DNA of 64,000 nucleotides. It comes from Diphasiastrum complanatum. Its lineage: Eukaryota; Streptophyta; Lycopodiopsida; Lycopodiales; Lycopodiaceae. Below the pieces are notes generated by a model. It made no database searches. It saw nothing but the letters and a program-made list of their open reading frames with translations, and was not told the DNA's origin. Within the stretch, counting starts at the first letter, position 1. Each line of letters starts with the position of its first letter. The stretch is from positions 6,028,361 to 6,092,360 of the forward strand of contig CM055106.1 of assembly GCA_029204225.1 (NCBI GenBank), given 5' to 3'. Shown piece after piece: positions 1 to 11,046 of the stretch. Position numbers and translations under genes: made by a program.

Positions 1-652
1 GGTTTTTGGACTAGAAATGGGCTATAAGAACCATAATTGACTGAGATCAGAACTTGTAGTGCTTGCATGTAATGGATTTACAGGGATTTGGGTCTGATTG
101 CACTTAATTGTGGATTTGATCCACAAATTTTGGTCAAAATTGGTCAAAAAACATGGTTTTTGATGGTTTTTGGAAAGATTTTGGAGATTTTCATAAAATT
201 CATGGCCAATATTTTGCATGCACGTTTTCAGAGGTGTAATGAAGCTGTCCTAAGGCTGTCATGAAGTTTGGTGAGAATTAGACACCATTAAGGGTCTCAA
301 AAAGTCAAAAAATAGTGTATTTTTGAGGACTTTTGAGCATGAATACCTATTAAATGGTGGTCTGAACCTGTTGGATCTCATTACAAGCTTAAAGATATGA
401 TGGATTGCCTCTGATTTGAGCCATCATGCATCCAATTTGGTTGTGTGAGTCTTAGGCACCATTATGTTGAAGTTTTGCTTGTTGAAGGAGTCCAAAAATG
501 CATTTTTTGCATGATTTGAGCCTATGATTGCTTGCTAGAGATTCTACATCAGAGTTTGAGATCTTCATTACATGGGCTTCATGGAGGATACACATGCATA
601 CTTTTGTTATGCATAGTTCTAGACAATGCCAACATTAAGTGGGAGGAGTTAA
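1..652. other. Unrecognised AT-rich sequence, possibly 3' non-coding part of an LTR element
   Basis: No open frame with a recognisable domain was found. The stretch ends in a purine-rich run (GTGGGAGGAGTTAA, about 639-652) immediately before a TGTTTACATTAG start. That is how a polypurine tract precedes a 3' LTR, so this may be the non-coding end of a plus-strand element whose body lies outside the window. This is inference only. Confidence 0.25.
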
Positions 653-1085
653 TGTTTACATTAGTACCCCTAATGTTGTAATTTAGGATTAATTAGGATT
701 ATTGGGCCATGCATGCGTGCTATTATAGGGGCCATTACTATTTATAGTAAACTCATTTTCTAGTCATGCATGTAGGTGGGCGCACTACAATTAGAATAGG
801 ATTTGGTTTTGCTACTTAGAAAGATTACCCAATATATGTAGTAATTATAGCAATTAGCTTTTTGTCTTTTACTATTTGCTTTATGCTTTTTAGCTTACAC
901 ATGGGTTAGAGAAAATATATATGTAGGCTGGCATCCTACCTCAAATGTAATGGGACATAGTTGGAGTAGATCTCTTCATCATTATTGTTCTCTCTCATGT
1001 GTATGACTATTGTCTCTAACTATTGTCTAACAACAATAGGAATCTTGTCTTGGGTTACTTGTATGATCAAGTTGGTTTTCTAACA
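653..1085 (+). mobile_element. Possible 3' LTR of a plus-strand LTR retrotransposon
   Basis: The segment starts TGTTTAC and ends TCTAACA, giving TG...CA ends with short inverted termini, and it directly follows a purine tract. It contains AT-rich TATA-like stretches near 740 and 915. No partner LTR is visible in the window, so the ends are judged only from the local pattern. It could be ordinary intergenic sequence. Confidence 0.33.
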
Positions 1086-2040
1086 CTTGTGTCATATGAA
1101 TTTTAATTAGTTTCAAGTTTCAAGTTTGGTATGCTAAATGTTTCATGTATGCTTTGTATGACCTGTTTAGTATGCGTCATTGTATCTTATCTGATATCAG
1201 TTTGTTGAAGTTTAGAACTCTTTGAATGCTAGCCTCTAGGTCAACTTTTGGATGGTAGTTTATTGTGTTGCCCTGATTTTTTGGATGGTAGTCTGCTTGT
1301 CCTTATGCCCTTTGGGGTCATTCTCAATCAAACTATAAATGTAGATTTTGCAATAATTGAGATATTACAAAAAGGTTGCTAAACGATTTCTAGAAGGCTC
1401 CTTAATAACTCGTTACCATGTATAATCGTAAACAATGAGCTGGAGTCTAGACTGTAAGAAAATCAAATGATCATTGATAGTCTGATTCACAATTTATAAA
1501 CTTTTGCAATGTGTCTTAACTTTTTTTATAGCCTATAAATGTTGTTTCTCCCACCCTGACACATGCATCAGAAAAAAAACTAATAAAAAGGGCACAACGT
1601 TCCAATTCAAAACGTTGTCATTTTTTTAGACTGTTCCAGAACGCTACGCATCTATGCGTAGAATTATTATTCATCAGATTTTATTGCATAGCCAATGTGG
1701 CTAGATGAAGGTAACTTCAACAACTATTTAACCTAGGGGATAAAATGTAAGAAAAACTTATATGGATGAGCATTAGACAATAAAAAGAATGATCAATCCA
1801 TTCTAAGATTTGAGACAAAACAACAAGTACTTACCAAAACAACATTTGTAACCCACGCTTTACCCAGGAACAGGAAAACCAAGAAAGCATAAACCCAGCA
1901 CCTCCATATGTTATGGACATATGGTACATTAGGGCATTATTTGACATCGAGATTCGAGCTGCTCATCAGTTAAGGGACCCACTACTGATTTGAGGGCCCA
2001 TTTGTTATTTTTTATGTATATGGTTTTGGCCCTTCGAGAA
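1086..2040. other. No gene recognised; one short inverted repeat
   Basis: Nothing coding was recognised on either strand. The only structure noticed is an 18-bp imperfect palindrome near 1634-1651, CTACGCAT-CT-ATGCGTAG, in a T-rich context. Confidence 0.4.
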
Positions 2041-2117
2041 GGGGCACAAGTGCACTAGATGGAATTGGTCAACTCAGAGGGCCTCCTCTATTAGCTCGCG
2101 AGGGTTTGAGCCCCAAC
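2041..2117 (+). repeat. Possible tRNA-derived SINE head (A-box and B-box)
   Basis: TAGATGGAATTGG (2056-2068) resembles the internal RNA polymerase III A-box of tRNA genes, and GGGTTTGAGCCCC (2102-2114) resembles a B-box. Their spacing of about 34 bp between boxes is tRNA-like. Between them lies GGTCAACTCAGAGGGCC, reminiscent of a tRNA D-arm. A full tRNA fold with acceptor stem was not found, which favours a SINE head or decayed tRNA over a working tRNA gene. No clear tail or target duplication was seen. Confidence 0.3.
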
Positions 2118-2595
2118 CTTGGAGTAGGAACAGAGATATTCATTCTAAAGCTTGTGATTATATTTACTCTTGATGTCTTTGTAGACAGCTCATTACTCCT
2201 ACTTAAAGGAGATTAACTATTAGCTTTGATTGATGTTCTTCAATATTCTTAGTTTTGAGGTTTGCCTAAGCAAGGGCAGGGAATCAAAACTAGGTGGGCA
2301 AACCAAGCAAGCTATATGACAACACCATGGGTAAGAAGATTTCAATATTCTTAGTTGGAAAATTGCTGATCAGCTTTTCAGCTTTTACTGTAAAATTGTA
2401 CTTGATGTGATGCCAAATGTGCGAGTCTCCTTGATACTGAATTGAAAAAAATTGTGCAAAGCCAATAGCCCCAGTGATGTGTAGAAAAATGATTAATCGT
2501 CCATAAATTTTCAACATTCAAAGCCTAAAAGACCGAGTTTTGTAGCAATGGGAGCAAAGTTGTCAAGTGGAAAGAGCGATTCACAGCTATGTTAC
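2118..2595. other. Intron-like and unassigned sequence downstream of the epimerase exon
   Basis: On the minus strand this lies directly after the splice donor of the epimerase exon, so at least its right part is former intron 1. I searched it by eye for the conserved second exon of plant UDP-glucose 4-epimerases and did not find it, so the gene copy seems to end here. The small minus-strand open frame at 2290-2517 has no recognisable content. Confidence 0.35.
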
Positions 2596-2808
2596 CTGAT
2601 AGAAAGAAAGATTGCTTCCATTCTTCCCAGCCAGATGCACCACCCTCTTCACTGCTTCCTCCACTGCATTACTCAGATTATCAATGATCACAACCTTGTA
2701 CCCCTTCTCCAGCAGCTGCAATGATGTATGGCTTCAAATGTACCCTGCACCCCCCGTCACAAGAATGGTCCTTCCTGAAAAACTGAATCCGTTTACAATA
2801 TTGGCCAT
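2596..2808 (-). pseudogene. UDP-glucose 4-epimerase, exon 1 relic with premature stop
   Basis: The minus-strand frame from ATG at 2806-2808 gives 71 codons and ends at a canonical donor, CAG|GTAAC (2596|2595-2591). It contains the Rossmann NAD-binding motif of extended short-chain dehydrogenases, VTGGAGYI followed by SHTSLQLL, then VVIIDNLSNAVEEAV and an LSFYQ exon end, which match plant UGE proteins. UGE interconverts UDP-glucose and UDP-galactose for cell-wall and glycan synthesis in the cytosol. The codon for the glycine between YI and SHT is TGA instead of GGA (2734-2736), so the copy is dead unless read through. The retained donor site and upstream sequence mean it is a genomic relic and not a processed retrocopy. 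No later exons were seen. Confidence 0.85.
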
Positions 2809-3480
2809 GCTGAAGCCTGGTCTCAACAGAGATATGCTTTGTACCCAAAATAGCTTTTTTCCCTCAAAACTAGCTCCTTTTTATCAAAACTAGTTTCTTG
2901 AACAATAGGTCCTGTTTTTTAAGTGACTCCTTTTTCTGTCAGCAATTCAATGGTAGCAATTCAGCTAGCTTGTAATTCAATGCAAAAAACCAGAGGCAGC
3001 ATCAGAATGAGTTGAGACTTCTCTGCAGATTACCGCCCAATAGTCCAAGAGAAAAGGGGGGGAGGGCTGGGAGGGATTACTGCCTGCCCACTTGGATGTT
3101 AGCCATATGTAAATTACCACTTGGAAGGTTTCCAGTGGTTAGTGATAAGAACATGGCAGAATCTGAATGGGTTTGACCAAAAACGGTAATCCGAGGAAAA
3201 TATACAGAGTGGCACGAGAGAAGAATGTGCTGGAAGATAGATATGCATCAAACCCCTTATCAAATAGGATGCGTTTGCAGCTTCCACACGAAACTTTCCC
3301 AGCAACAAATAAATATAAAGATAAGCAACAGAGAGAGACATACAAAGATTTGGTGTTGCATGTCGTTTGTAGTTTTAGTTCTGAAAGAGGCAGTTTGTTG
3401 GGTGGTGCCGGCCCACCCCAGGTTGGAGGCCTTCCTTAGAAAAAGAAGAGGACAAGCCCTACCTCAATAAAGGCCAAAGC
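2809..3480 (-). promoter_or_regulatory. Former upstream region of the epimerase relic
   Basis: By position this is the 5' flank of the epimerase exon on the minus strand. It carries a TATATTTA-type sequence near 3308-3320 and CT-rich stretches on the minus strand that would suit a plant 5' leader. A small palindrome, AAAGGCCAAAGCTTTGGCCTTT, lies near 3470-3491. Assignment as promoter rests on position only. Confidence 0.25.
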
Positions 3481-4317
3481 TTTGGCCTTTTCCCCCATAA
3501 TGTCAAGCTACTACTCACGATGACACCTAATGCTATGTACCCTATCCTGATTGGGCAAGCTACAACCCATACTACACTATTGCACTTCTTGCTCCATCGT
3601 TCTCTGATCTTGATCCTACTTCAGGTGGGGATGGGAGCTCCTGTGCAGCCTGCCACATTGCTTGTGCAGTAAGCCTTGTTGCCTGCAAAAGCAGTCGTGT
3701 TGCCTCATCTCTGACCTACCTCTTGCTATCCCCCTCTCTCCCATCTCTCTTATATTTGATACTGAACCCATTCTAGCTCTTCCCGTAACCCCATCTCAAG
3801 TGACGTTTCCATCAACCTCTTCAATGCTTTGTGCATTCAGTGAAGAATTCATAAGGGTCTTCGGACCTCTCTCTAGCCATTGATAGTTGATCTTATCAGT
3901 ACAAACACACCTTCAGTGGACATATTCTTCCATTGTAGAACTCTGATAGGAAAATACATCCATCAAAGACACAATACCCTTCCATGTAGCTACTTCAACT
4001 ATCCAGGACATCAAAAGTAAAGTAAAGTGGAGACCATCATATTGTTGTCCAATCTTGGACATATATTCTCAAGGGTCTCGATAAACCATAGTTGTTTTCA
4101 TTTCTACTACACTTACAGAGAGCAGATTGCAATAACACAAGGCCCTCAATTTTCATGTCAAAGGCATCCCACACTCTTGAGAGAAGATCTTTTGCCAGCT
4201 ACTCTCCAACACCATGACAAAGGCCTTGACACTGCCTGGTGTACCAAGAAAGATGCTAACACCCTCGTCCTACGTTCACTACTTGGTGTCACGACATGAT
4301 GTATTATGTCAAAGATA
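3481..4317. other. No gene recognised
   Basis: Several short open frames occur, but none resembles a known domain. Nothing else was seen. Confidence 0.4.
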
Positions 4318-4490
4318 TAAACTGAAAGATACTAAGGTTTTCTTGGATGAAGATCTCACCTCTGTAAAAGTGATGGAAAGGAAAGAAGCTTTGCAGAAAG
4401 CGAAAGATACAAAGAAATGCATCATCTACAAGGATGACAACATTCGTTTTGTTGAACCTAAAATTCCAATTAATCTTGTAGAGATTGTTT
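4318..4490 (+). pseudogene. Short coding relic, possibly from a LINE
   Basis: The plus frame reads KDTKVFLDEDLT...ALQKAKDTKKCIIYKDD and ends with a stop at 4490-4492. The pattern of a basic start, a DEDLT motif, a helix-like run and then a short strand resembles the segment of plant LINE proteins that lies between the ORF1-like and endonuclease parts. The resemblance is from memory of the family's general pattern and is weak. It may instead be an unrelated gene scrap. Confidence 0.25.
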
Positions 4491-4656
4491 AGAGTTAGAG
4501 TTAGAGCACTAAGGAAAGTTCCAGTTGAACCTGTATATGGTCTATGTACCATATAATACCCATTAATCTCTTCCTAGTTAGATCTGTTTAGTCTTTGCTA
4601 GTTTGACTGCATTAATCGATTTGGTTTTTCCATCTCTGTTTGATGTACTATTTCAG

Positions 4657-5469
<813 letters not shown>

Positions 5470-5969
5470 ATGGCCATGTGTTGCCTTTTGTTATGTCATC
5501 TTGCTTGTTGGCTAATCATGGAGATATTGGTCCTTGGTGGATTGATAGTGGAGCTACATCACATATGACATATCTTGAGGAGTATTATTCATCATTGATG
5601 GGATTTGAAGGTGACAAGAAGGTGATCTACACGACCAATGATGGTGAGTGTGCAATCAAAGGGATTCGCACAATTCCTATTTCCCTCTCTACTAGTAGGA
5701 ATATGACATATCTTGAGGAGTATTATTCATCATTGATGGCATTTGAAGGTGACAAGAAGGTGATCTACACAACCAATGATGGTGAGTGTGCAATTAAAGG
5801 GATTGGCACAATTCCTATTTCCATCTCTACTAGTAGGAATATGAATTTGAAGGATGTTTTGTTCATTCCATCTATCACTAAGAACCTTCTTAGTGTGAGT
5901 CAAATGCTTGACAAGGAAGAATTCAAAGTGGAGTTTGATGGTGATGCTTGTTTGATCCAGACCAGCTAA
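5470..5969 (+). pseudogene. Ty1/copia protease fragment with an in-frame internal duplication
   Basis: The frame contains WWIDSGATSHM, the aspartic-protease active site of copia polyproteins, and the downstream VLFIPSITKNLLSVSQML motif that closes the protease domain. A 46-codon block (5565-5702) is repeated head to tail in frame at 5703-5840, with about five to six base differences. Only the first block is preceded by the catalytic DSGAT. After 5969 the copia reading ends and a minus-strand LINE fragment follows. The remaining parts of the same element probably lie at 7235-9072. No 5' LTR was found. Confidence 0.85.
5565..5840 (+). repeat. Two 138-bp tandem direct repeats inside the copia protease
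   Basis: Unit 1 is 5565-5702 and unit 2 is 5703-5840. Both begin ATGACATATCTTGAGGAG and end at ACTAGTAGGAAT. Differences are scattered single bases (for example GGA/GCA, CGC/GGC and CTC/ATC codons), roughly 96% identity by eye. Confidence 0.95.
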
Positions 5970-6079
5970 TAGGTTTTAGATAAATATTTTCTATGTGCAT
6001 GGAATTTAATAGCCTTCTGCATTTATCACTACTATTCAACTTCATTTTAACATCCATACTTAAGCAAAGAAAATATTTT

Positions 6080-6740
6080 CTATTTTTTTTTTACAAAACT
6101 TACCTCCATGATTGATTCTTCTAAATAAAGATATCCAATCCTTAGGATCCCGAGAGGCACATACCACATTCCATCATGTGCATTTCTTTTAAGCCAAAAA
6201 GTGAAGTTCTCATTAATTTTGATTAATATTTGAAATGATTTTTTGAATCAATCAATGACACAAAATGTTTAAGCAACGAGACTTGGTTTGTAGAAGACTG
6301 ATAAATAGGATCCCAAACAACAAGCTTACGTTTTGTTTTAAGAAAATAGTCTGCCCAATAAATATTATGAACTACCTGGTTAAATCTCATGTGTCTATCC
6401 CATTCGCTTGTACCCTTTAAGCTTGCTAGGCATATCAATCCAATTTGATTCAATTGATGCGAGCTCTTGACATATCACAAAAGTTATTGACAATAGCAAA
6501 CATATTTTTCAGCTTACTTTTTGCAATTTTAAAGGAACGAGTGGCATCATCAACATAAAAGGCTAGTGAGGAATACTTCTTCTATAACGTTCAATTCCTT
6601 GGATCAACCCTTTGTCTACATCAATCTCATGATGAGAGGTTAAATGGAAATTGCATATAAAAGAAAAGAAAGTGGATAACCTTGTTTGAATCTAGGCCTT
6701 CTTTCAATGGCTTTGTTAATATAGTGAGTATTGATCATAG
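6080..6740 (-). pseudogene. LINE (L1-like) reverse transcriptase fragment
   Basis: On the minus strand, near 6664-6720, the frame reads RPRFKQGYPLSFLLYAISI, matching the LINE RT motif G-x-RQG-x-PLSP-x-LF. A shifted frame then reads FYVDDATRSF in place of the usual YADD catalytic box, and continues to MSRARIN and GLICLASLKGTSEWDRH, which is the region downstream of the catalytic site. There are at least two frameshifts and several stops, so it is non-functional. It lies between the protease and the integrase end of a plus-strand copia, so it is most simply a LINE fragment that arrived inside that element. Exact ends and target duplications were not resolved. Confidence 0.7.
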
Positions 6741-7234
6741 TCAAAGGTTTTTAGTCTTAATTTATTTTGGATACATTTATTCAGACCAAGGTTATCACTT
6801 CATTTCAAATAACATGTGTTAATTGCTTGCATTGATCCAAAGATTAGTTGGAATCACATTTTTATGTGTTATTTGGACACAATTGAAAAGATGGACTTTT
6901 GGCTTGTTTTTAAAATTTTCACAAACTAGAACATTTAGAAATTAAAAAATGATATTGTTTTCAAAGGGTGGTGTAGGGTAACTCATGAGTATTTGTTATT
7001 GGAAGAAGCTAGAAGGAAATTATTTGTGCTCACTCTATTATCTAAGAGAAAATTGGCTTAGGTTAAGGTTATAGAAGGCACAAAAAGCATTTTTGAGGTG
7101 CATTTAAGATGAAGCAATTTGAGATCATTTTTGCTAATTGTTGATCTATCATGAAATGAATATATGATCAAATCTGTCAAAAGATGATCATTGTACAAAT
7201 GGGCCTCTAACAAACACAACTTTAAACACATCTA
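6741..7234. other. No gene recognised
   Basis: AT-rich sequence between the LINE fragment and the resumed copia coding. It may hold decayed copia integrase, since that domain's core is otherwise missing, but no D,D-35-E landmark was seen. Confidence 0.3.
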
Positions 7235-9072
7235 ATTCAGGTTTGTTCATGTACCCTTGGAAACAAGGAAAAGAGATGATCCAAATTCAGTCAAAGGGAT
7301 CATGGTTGGATACTCATCCAACAAGAAGGCATACATAATTTATGTTCCCTCTATCTCAATTACAATTGAGAGTAGAGATGTTATTTTTCATGAGAATCAA
7401 TAATACATCTTTGATAAGGCCGAGATCAAAGATTCTCAAAAGGATTCTCCTATCATCACCCTTGAAGATTATCATGGAGAGATGGGGCCGAGAATTGAGG
7501 AGTCACCTCGAGTTTTCTCACCAAGGAGATCACAAAGAGAAAGATCCGAGCCTTAGAGGCTCACATATGGAGATAAAGGCAAACAAGTGAAACTCAACTC
7601 CACGAATTATGCATATTTTGTTTCACATGATGAGCCAAAGGATGTACATGAAGCAATCAACTCAAGAGAATGGTTTTTCTCCATGAAGGAGGAGTATGAT
7701 GCATTGATTACCAACAAGACATGGGAGCTTGTGGATCTTCCATCCAACAAGCATACTATTGGTTGCAAATGGGTTTTTCGAGTCAAATATAATCAAGATG
7801 GCACAATCAACAAGTACAAGGCAAGACTTTGTGCATAGGGCTTTTCTCAAGTTTATGGACTTGATTATGAGGAAACTTTTGCTCCTGTTGCAAAGATGGT
7901 ATCAATAAGAGTCATCATATCTATTGTTTGTTTTTTTTAATGGCAAGTTTTTCAACTAGATGTCTCAAATGCTTTCTTAAATGGATATCTAGAATAAGAG
8001 ATTTATATGGAACAACCTCCTGGGTTTATCCAAGACAAGACCAAAGTTTGCTTGCTCTTCAAAAGTCTCTATGGACTAAAGCAAGCACCATGATCGTGGT
8101 ATTCTTGACTTAACACTTCCCTTATCTCACTAGGATTCAATCTTAGTAACTATGATCCTTCCTTGTATGTCATGTTCTATGATAGTGATATTGTCATTCT
8201 TCTAAATTATGTTGATGATATTATTCTAACAAGAAGTTATATCAATTTAGTTGAAAAAACCAAAATTGCACTTGGAAGAGAATTCAAGATGCAAGATCTT
8301 GAAAAAATTCATTACATCTTAGGATTAGAGATTGACTTCCATAAAGAGAAAGCTTTTGTTTGTCAATCCAAGTATGCTCTTTCAATGTTGAAAAAGTTTA
8401 ATATGCTAGATTGTAAGAGTATTGATACTCCTATGGAGCAAATTGTAAAAGACCCTAATAAAGGTGATGAAAGATCCTTCAAGGACGTCACTCTTTTTAG
8501 GAGTCTTATAGGCTCCTTAATTTGGGTTACCATAACTAGGCCTGATGTAAGTTTGTGTGTTCATAAGTTGAGCCAAGCTATGCAAAATCCTACTATTCAT
8601 CATTGGAAAATGGCCAAAAGGGTACTTAGATACATATCTTCAACCTATGATCATATATCTTGGAGGAAATTTAATATCTTGGCTTTCCAAAAAGCAAGAT
8701 ACTATATCACTCTCATCTTGTGAAGCTGAATATAAGGCACTTACTACTACAACAAAATAAGTGCTTTGGATCAAGAGGTTGCTTTTGGAGCTAAAGACTA
8801 TCAAGGAAGATGATCTACCATTGATCATGTGTGACAATATTTCAGCACAAGCCCTTGCCAACAATCCAATATTTCATGCAAGGAACAAACACATCGAATT
8901 TGCACATCACTGCATGAGAGAGAAGCTCATTGGAGGGGGAATCTACTTGGAGCACATCGACACATCATCTTGTATTGCAGATTTGCTGACCAAACCTTTG
9001 AGCAAGAATTCCTTCATCAAGCATAGAGCCAATCTTGGAGTAATTCCAAGATCCATGTTCAAGTCAACATAG
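7235..9072 (+). pseudogene. Ty1/copia integrase C-terminus, reverse transcriptase and RNase H relic
   Basis: The integrase end is recognisable by GIMVGYSSNKKAYIIYV and SRDVIFHE (about 7291-7410). RT starts around 7660 with EWFFSMKEEYDALITNKTWELV and GCKWVFRVKYN; a TAG stands where the family has a codon before GFSQ (7836-7838). The catalytic YVDDIILT box is near 8205-8230, followed by YILGLEIDF and SMLKKFNMLDC. RNase H is only partly kept: IHHWKMAKRVLRY, then after a deletion HARNKHIEFAHHCMREKL and ADLLTKPLS, ending at TAG 9070-9072. There are at least three frameshifts or stops. A 3' LTR follows 15 bp later. Together with 5470-5969 this makes one dead plus-strand element. Confidence 0.88.
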
Positions 9073-9087
9073 ATCAATTTTTAGGAG

Positions 9088-9882
9088 TGTTGAAAAATGA
9101 AAAATCATATATCTTGACTTTAGGCTTTAGAAAAAGTTTTTTCTATGTGTATTTAATGTTTCATATTATAAATGCCTAATTTGGCCTAGAAGAAACTCGA
9201 GCTACATGGTTTCTTGAGTCTAGTTGGTCATATACAACATGCATATAGAATGTAGACATAGAAATGCCAATTATGGGCTTGTAGAAACTCGTGCACATCA
9301 GATGCAATGGTTGTAAGTGTTCCATAGTGACATGCAAGGCATGCACAAAGTGAATTGGACACGTGCATGGTGATTTGTACAATTCTAGTTTAGAATTTGA
9401 CACTTGGTAAAAGTAGGTAGAAATGCATGCGTGTAAAGTGACAAATGTCACTAGTTTTCTAGTTTTCACTTTCAGATGTGGAAGAAAGTAGGATGGAGAT
9501 GGTTCTACCTCAAGCTACTCCAATCTCCATAAATATGTGTAAGCTCTCTCATAATTTTTTATGAAGAACCAAGCTTTGAACTATTCCATGTCAAATTTTG
9601 AATCTATACTATTGTTTGCTTGAATTTTGCTCTCTCTTTCTCTCTCTAATTCGAGTAGAGGATTATGCTAATGCATTAAATTCTTGTACTTCTTCTCTTT
9701 TGATTTTGAATGCAATCATTCTTTGATTATTAGCATGCTAGATTGTGCTTTGGTCATAACTTCTAGAATTAGATCTTGATATTCAATCTAGATTCAATTT
9801 ATTTGCTAAACACAATGTTTAACAAGATCATTCACACTTGAGGATCATTCCCCACACATGTGAGCTTGCTGGAATTTTATCA
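9088..9882 (+). mobile_element. 3' LTR of the plus-strand copia element
   Basis: It starts TGTTGAAAAATG just after the RNase H stop and a GGAG purine stretch, and ends GGAATTTTATCA. The tail (CT-rich stretch, GATTATTAGCATGCTAGATTG, CCCCACACATGTG, GGAATTTT) is shared in reverse orientation with the LTR at 50175-51042, which sets the right end. The CTCTCTCTTTCTCTCTC stretch near 9633 lies in the same place as in that second LTR. No TATA box was pinned down. Confidence 0.72.
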
Positions 9883-11046
9883 CACTTCATTCAATAGATT
9901 GATCTGCCGGTCTTTGCTGGATTCTAGTCATATTCAAAGGAGCGATTACAGGCGGTAGCTTTGGACAGTCCTTATAGCAATGTCCATAACCACATTCTCG
10001 ACAAAAGGGAATAATTTTTTTTTTATTCGAACATTTTGCAATCCTGTGATTTTCTCCACATCCAAAACATCCAAGTGGAGCTCTAGCCCATTTTCTAGAC
10101 TATTGTTGTTATGCAACAACATAGATGGCATATTGATCTGATGATCCAATATCTGGGTTGGTATTATAATTCCACGAATCATTGCCAACCAAAGGTTCTT
10201 GTTCCATCATATTTGCAGGAGGATAATGGAGGTGTTGTCAAAGCTAATCGTTCTAGAAATCCAAGGCCATGAGCCTTACTATCAATTCCTTCCAAGTAGG
10301 ATTGTCTCGATATTGAAGCTTAGCATATCTTTGCTGAATAACTTGGAGATTAAACGAACAAAAAGTTGTCTCATGTTCAAGAGAATTGCATAGATGACAA
10401 TAGTAGTCGCCATACGTCTTTTCATCGTAGGACACTCATTTATGGTGTGATTTCCTACAAAGATCACACACCACACATGTTCTCTGCTCAAAAATGTTTT
10501 AGTAAACTTATCATTTGCTTTATCAATCTTAGCATGCTGCTCTTCCAAGGCCTTCAACTTTGCATCGAATTGTGACTGCAACTTCTCGAGCTGCATTTGC
10601 TGCTTCTGACCAAGTTTTTCTAACTCATCTATCATCAACCCAGCTATTGCATTGATGTTGGTAGATGTAATAATTTTGGATGTTGTGGTGGCTTGCCCAG
10701 TTGTATACGACAACATTCCAATATTAGGTTCATCATCTGAATCTTCATCCTCCTCACGTATTGCATCATCCATTGCATGTCACAATGATGTATAATCTCC
10801 TTGATGTTTGAGTTCACGTCGTTGAGACACGTCTTGATATTAAACCAATCTTGAGCTGTGCCAGTCAGTGACATAGAAAATAATTCAAGTTTATTCTTTG
10901 GATTAACTTCACCATAGACTTCACATGATTCAGTAAAGATTCTGAGAAATATAACTGGATCAATTAACCCTTGTACTTTGGTAACAAGGTCTTTCAATAA
11001 TCGGACGTGGGGGTGGAAGGTCAGGTCCAAAATCTGAATAAGACAT
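9883..11046 (-). pseudogene. Ty3/gypsy gag with four CCHC zinc knuckles
   Basis: On the minus strand an ATG at 11044-11046 opens MSYSDFGPDLPPPRPIIE. The retroviral-type gag core follows in other frames: FTESCEVYGEVNPKNKLELF and LTGTAQDWFN (about 10990-10850). A coiled-coil-like stretch rich in E, K and Q (about 10620-10510) precedes four zinc knuckles. Knuckle 1 (CDLC...HTINEC) is split by a frameshift near 10455. Knuckle 2 is CHLCNSLEHETTFC. Knuckle 3 is CFGCGENHRIAKC. Knuckle 4 is CRECGYGHCYKDC, ending near 9960. Gag packages element RNA into particles. No protease follows, because the copia LTR end lies at 9882. The usual plant gypsy gag has one or two knuckles. Confidence 0.78.

Noticed and set aside
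3470-3491. AAAGGCCAAAGCTTTGGCCTTT palindrome as a terminator
   Set aside because: Perfect but isolated; intrinsic terminators are not expected in plant nuclear DNA and no transcript unit ends there.
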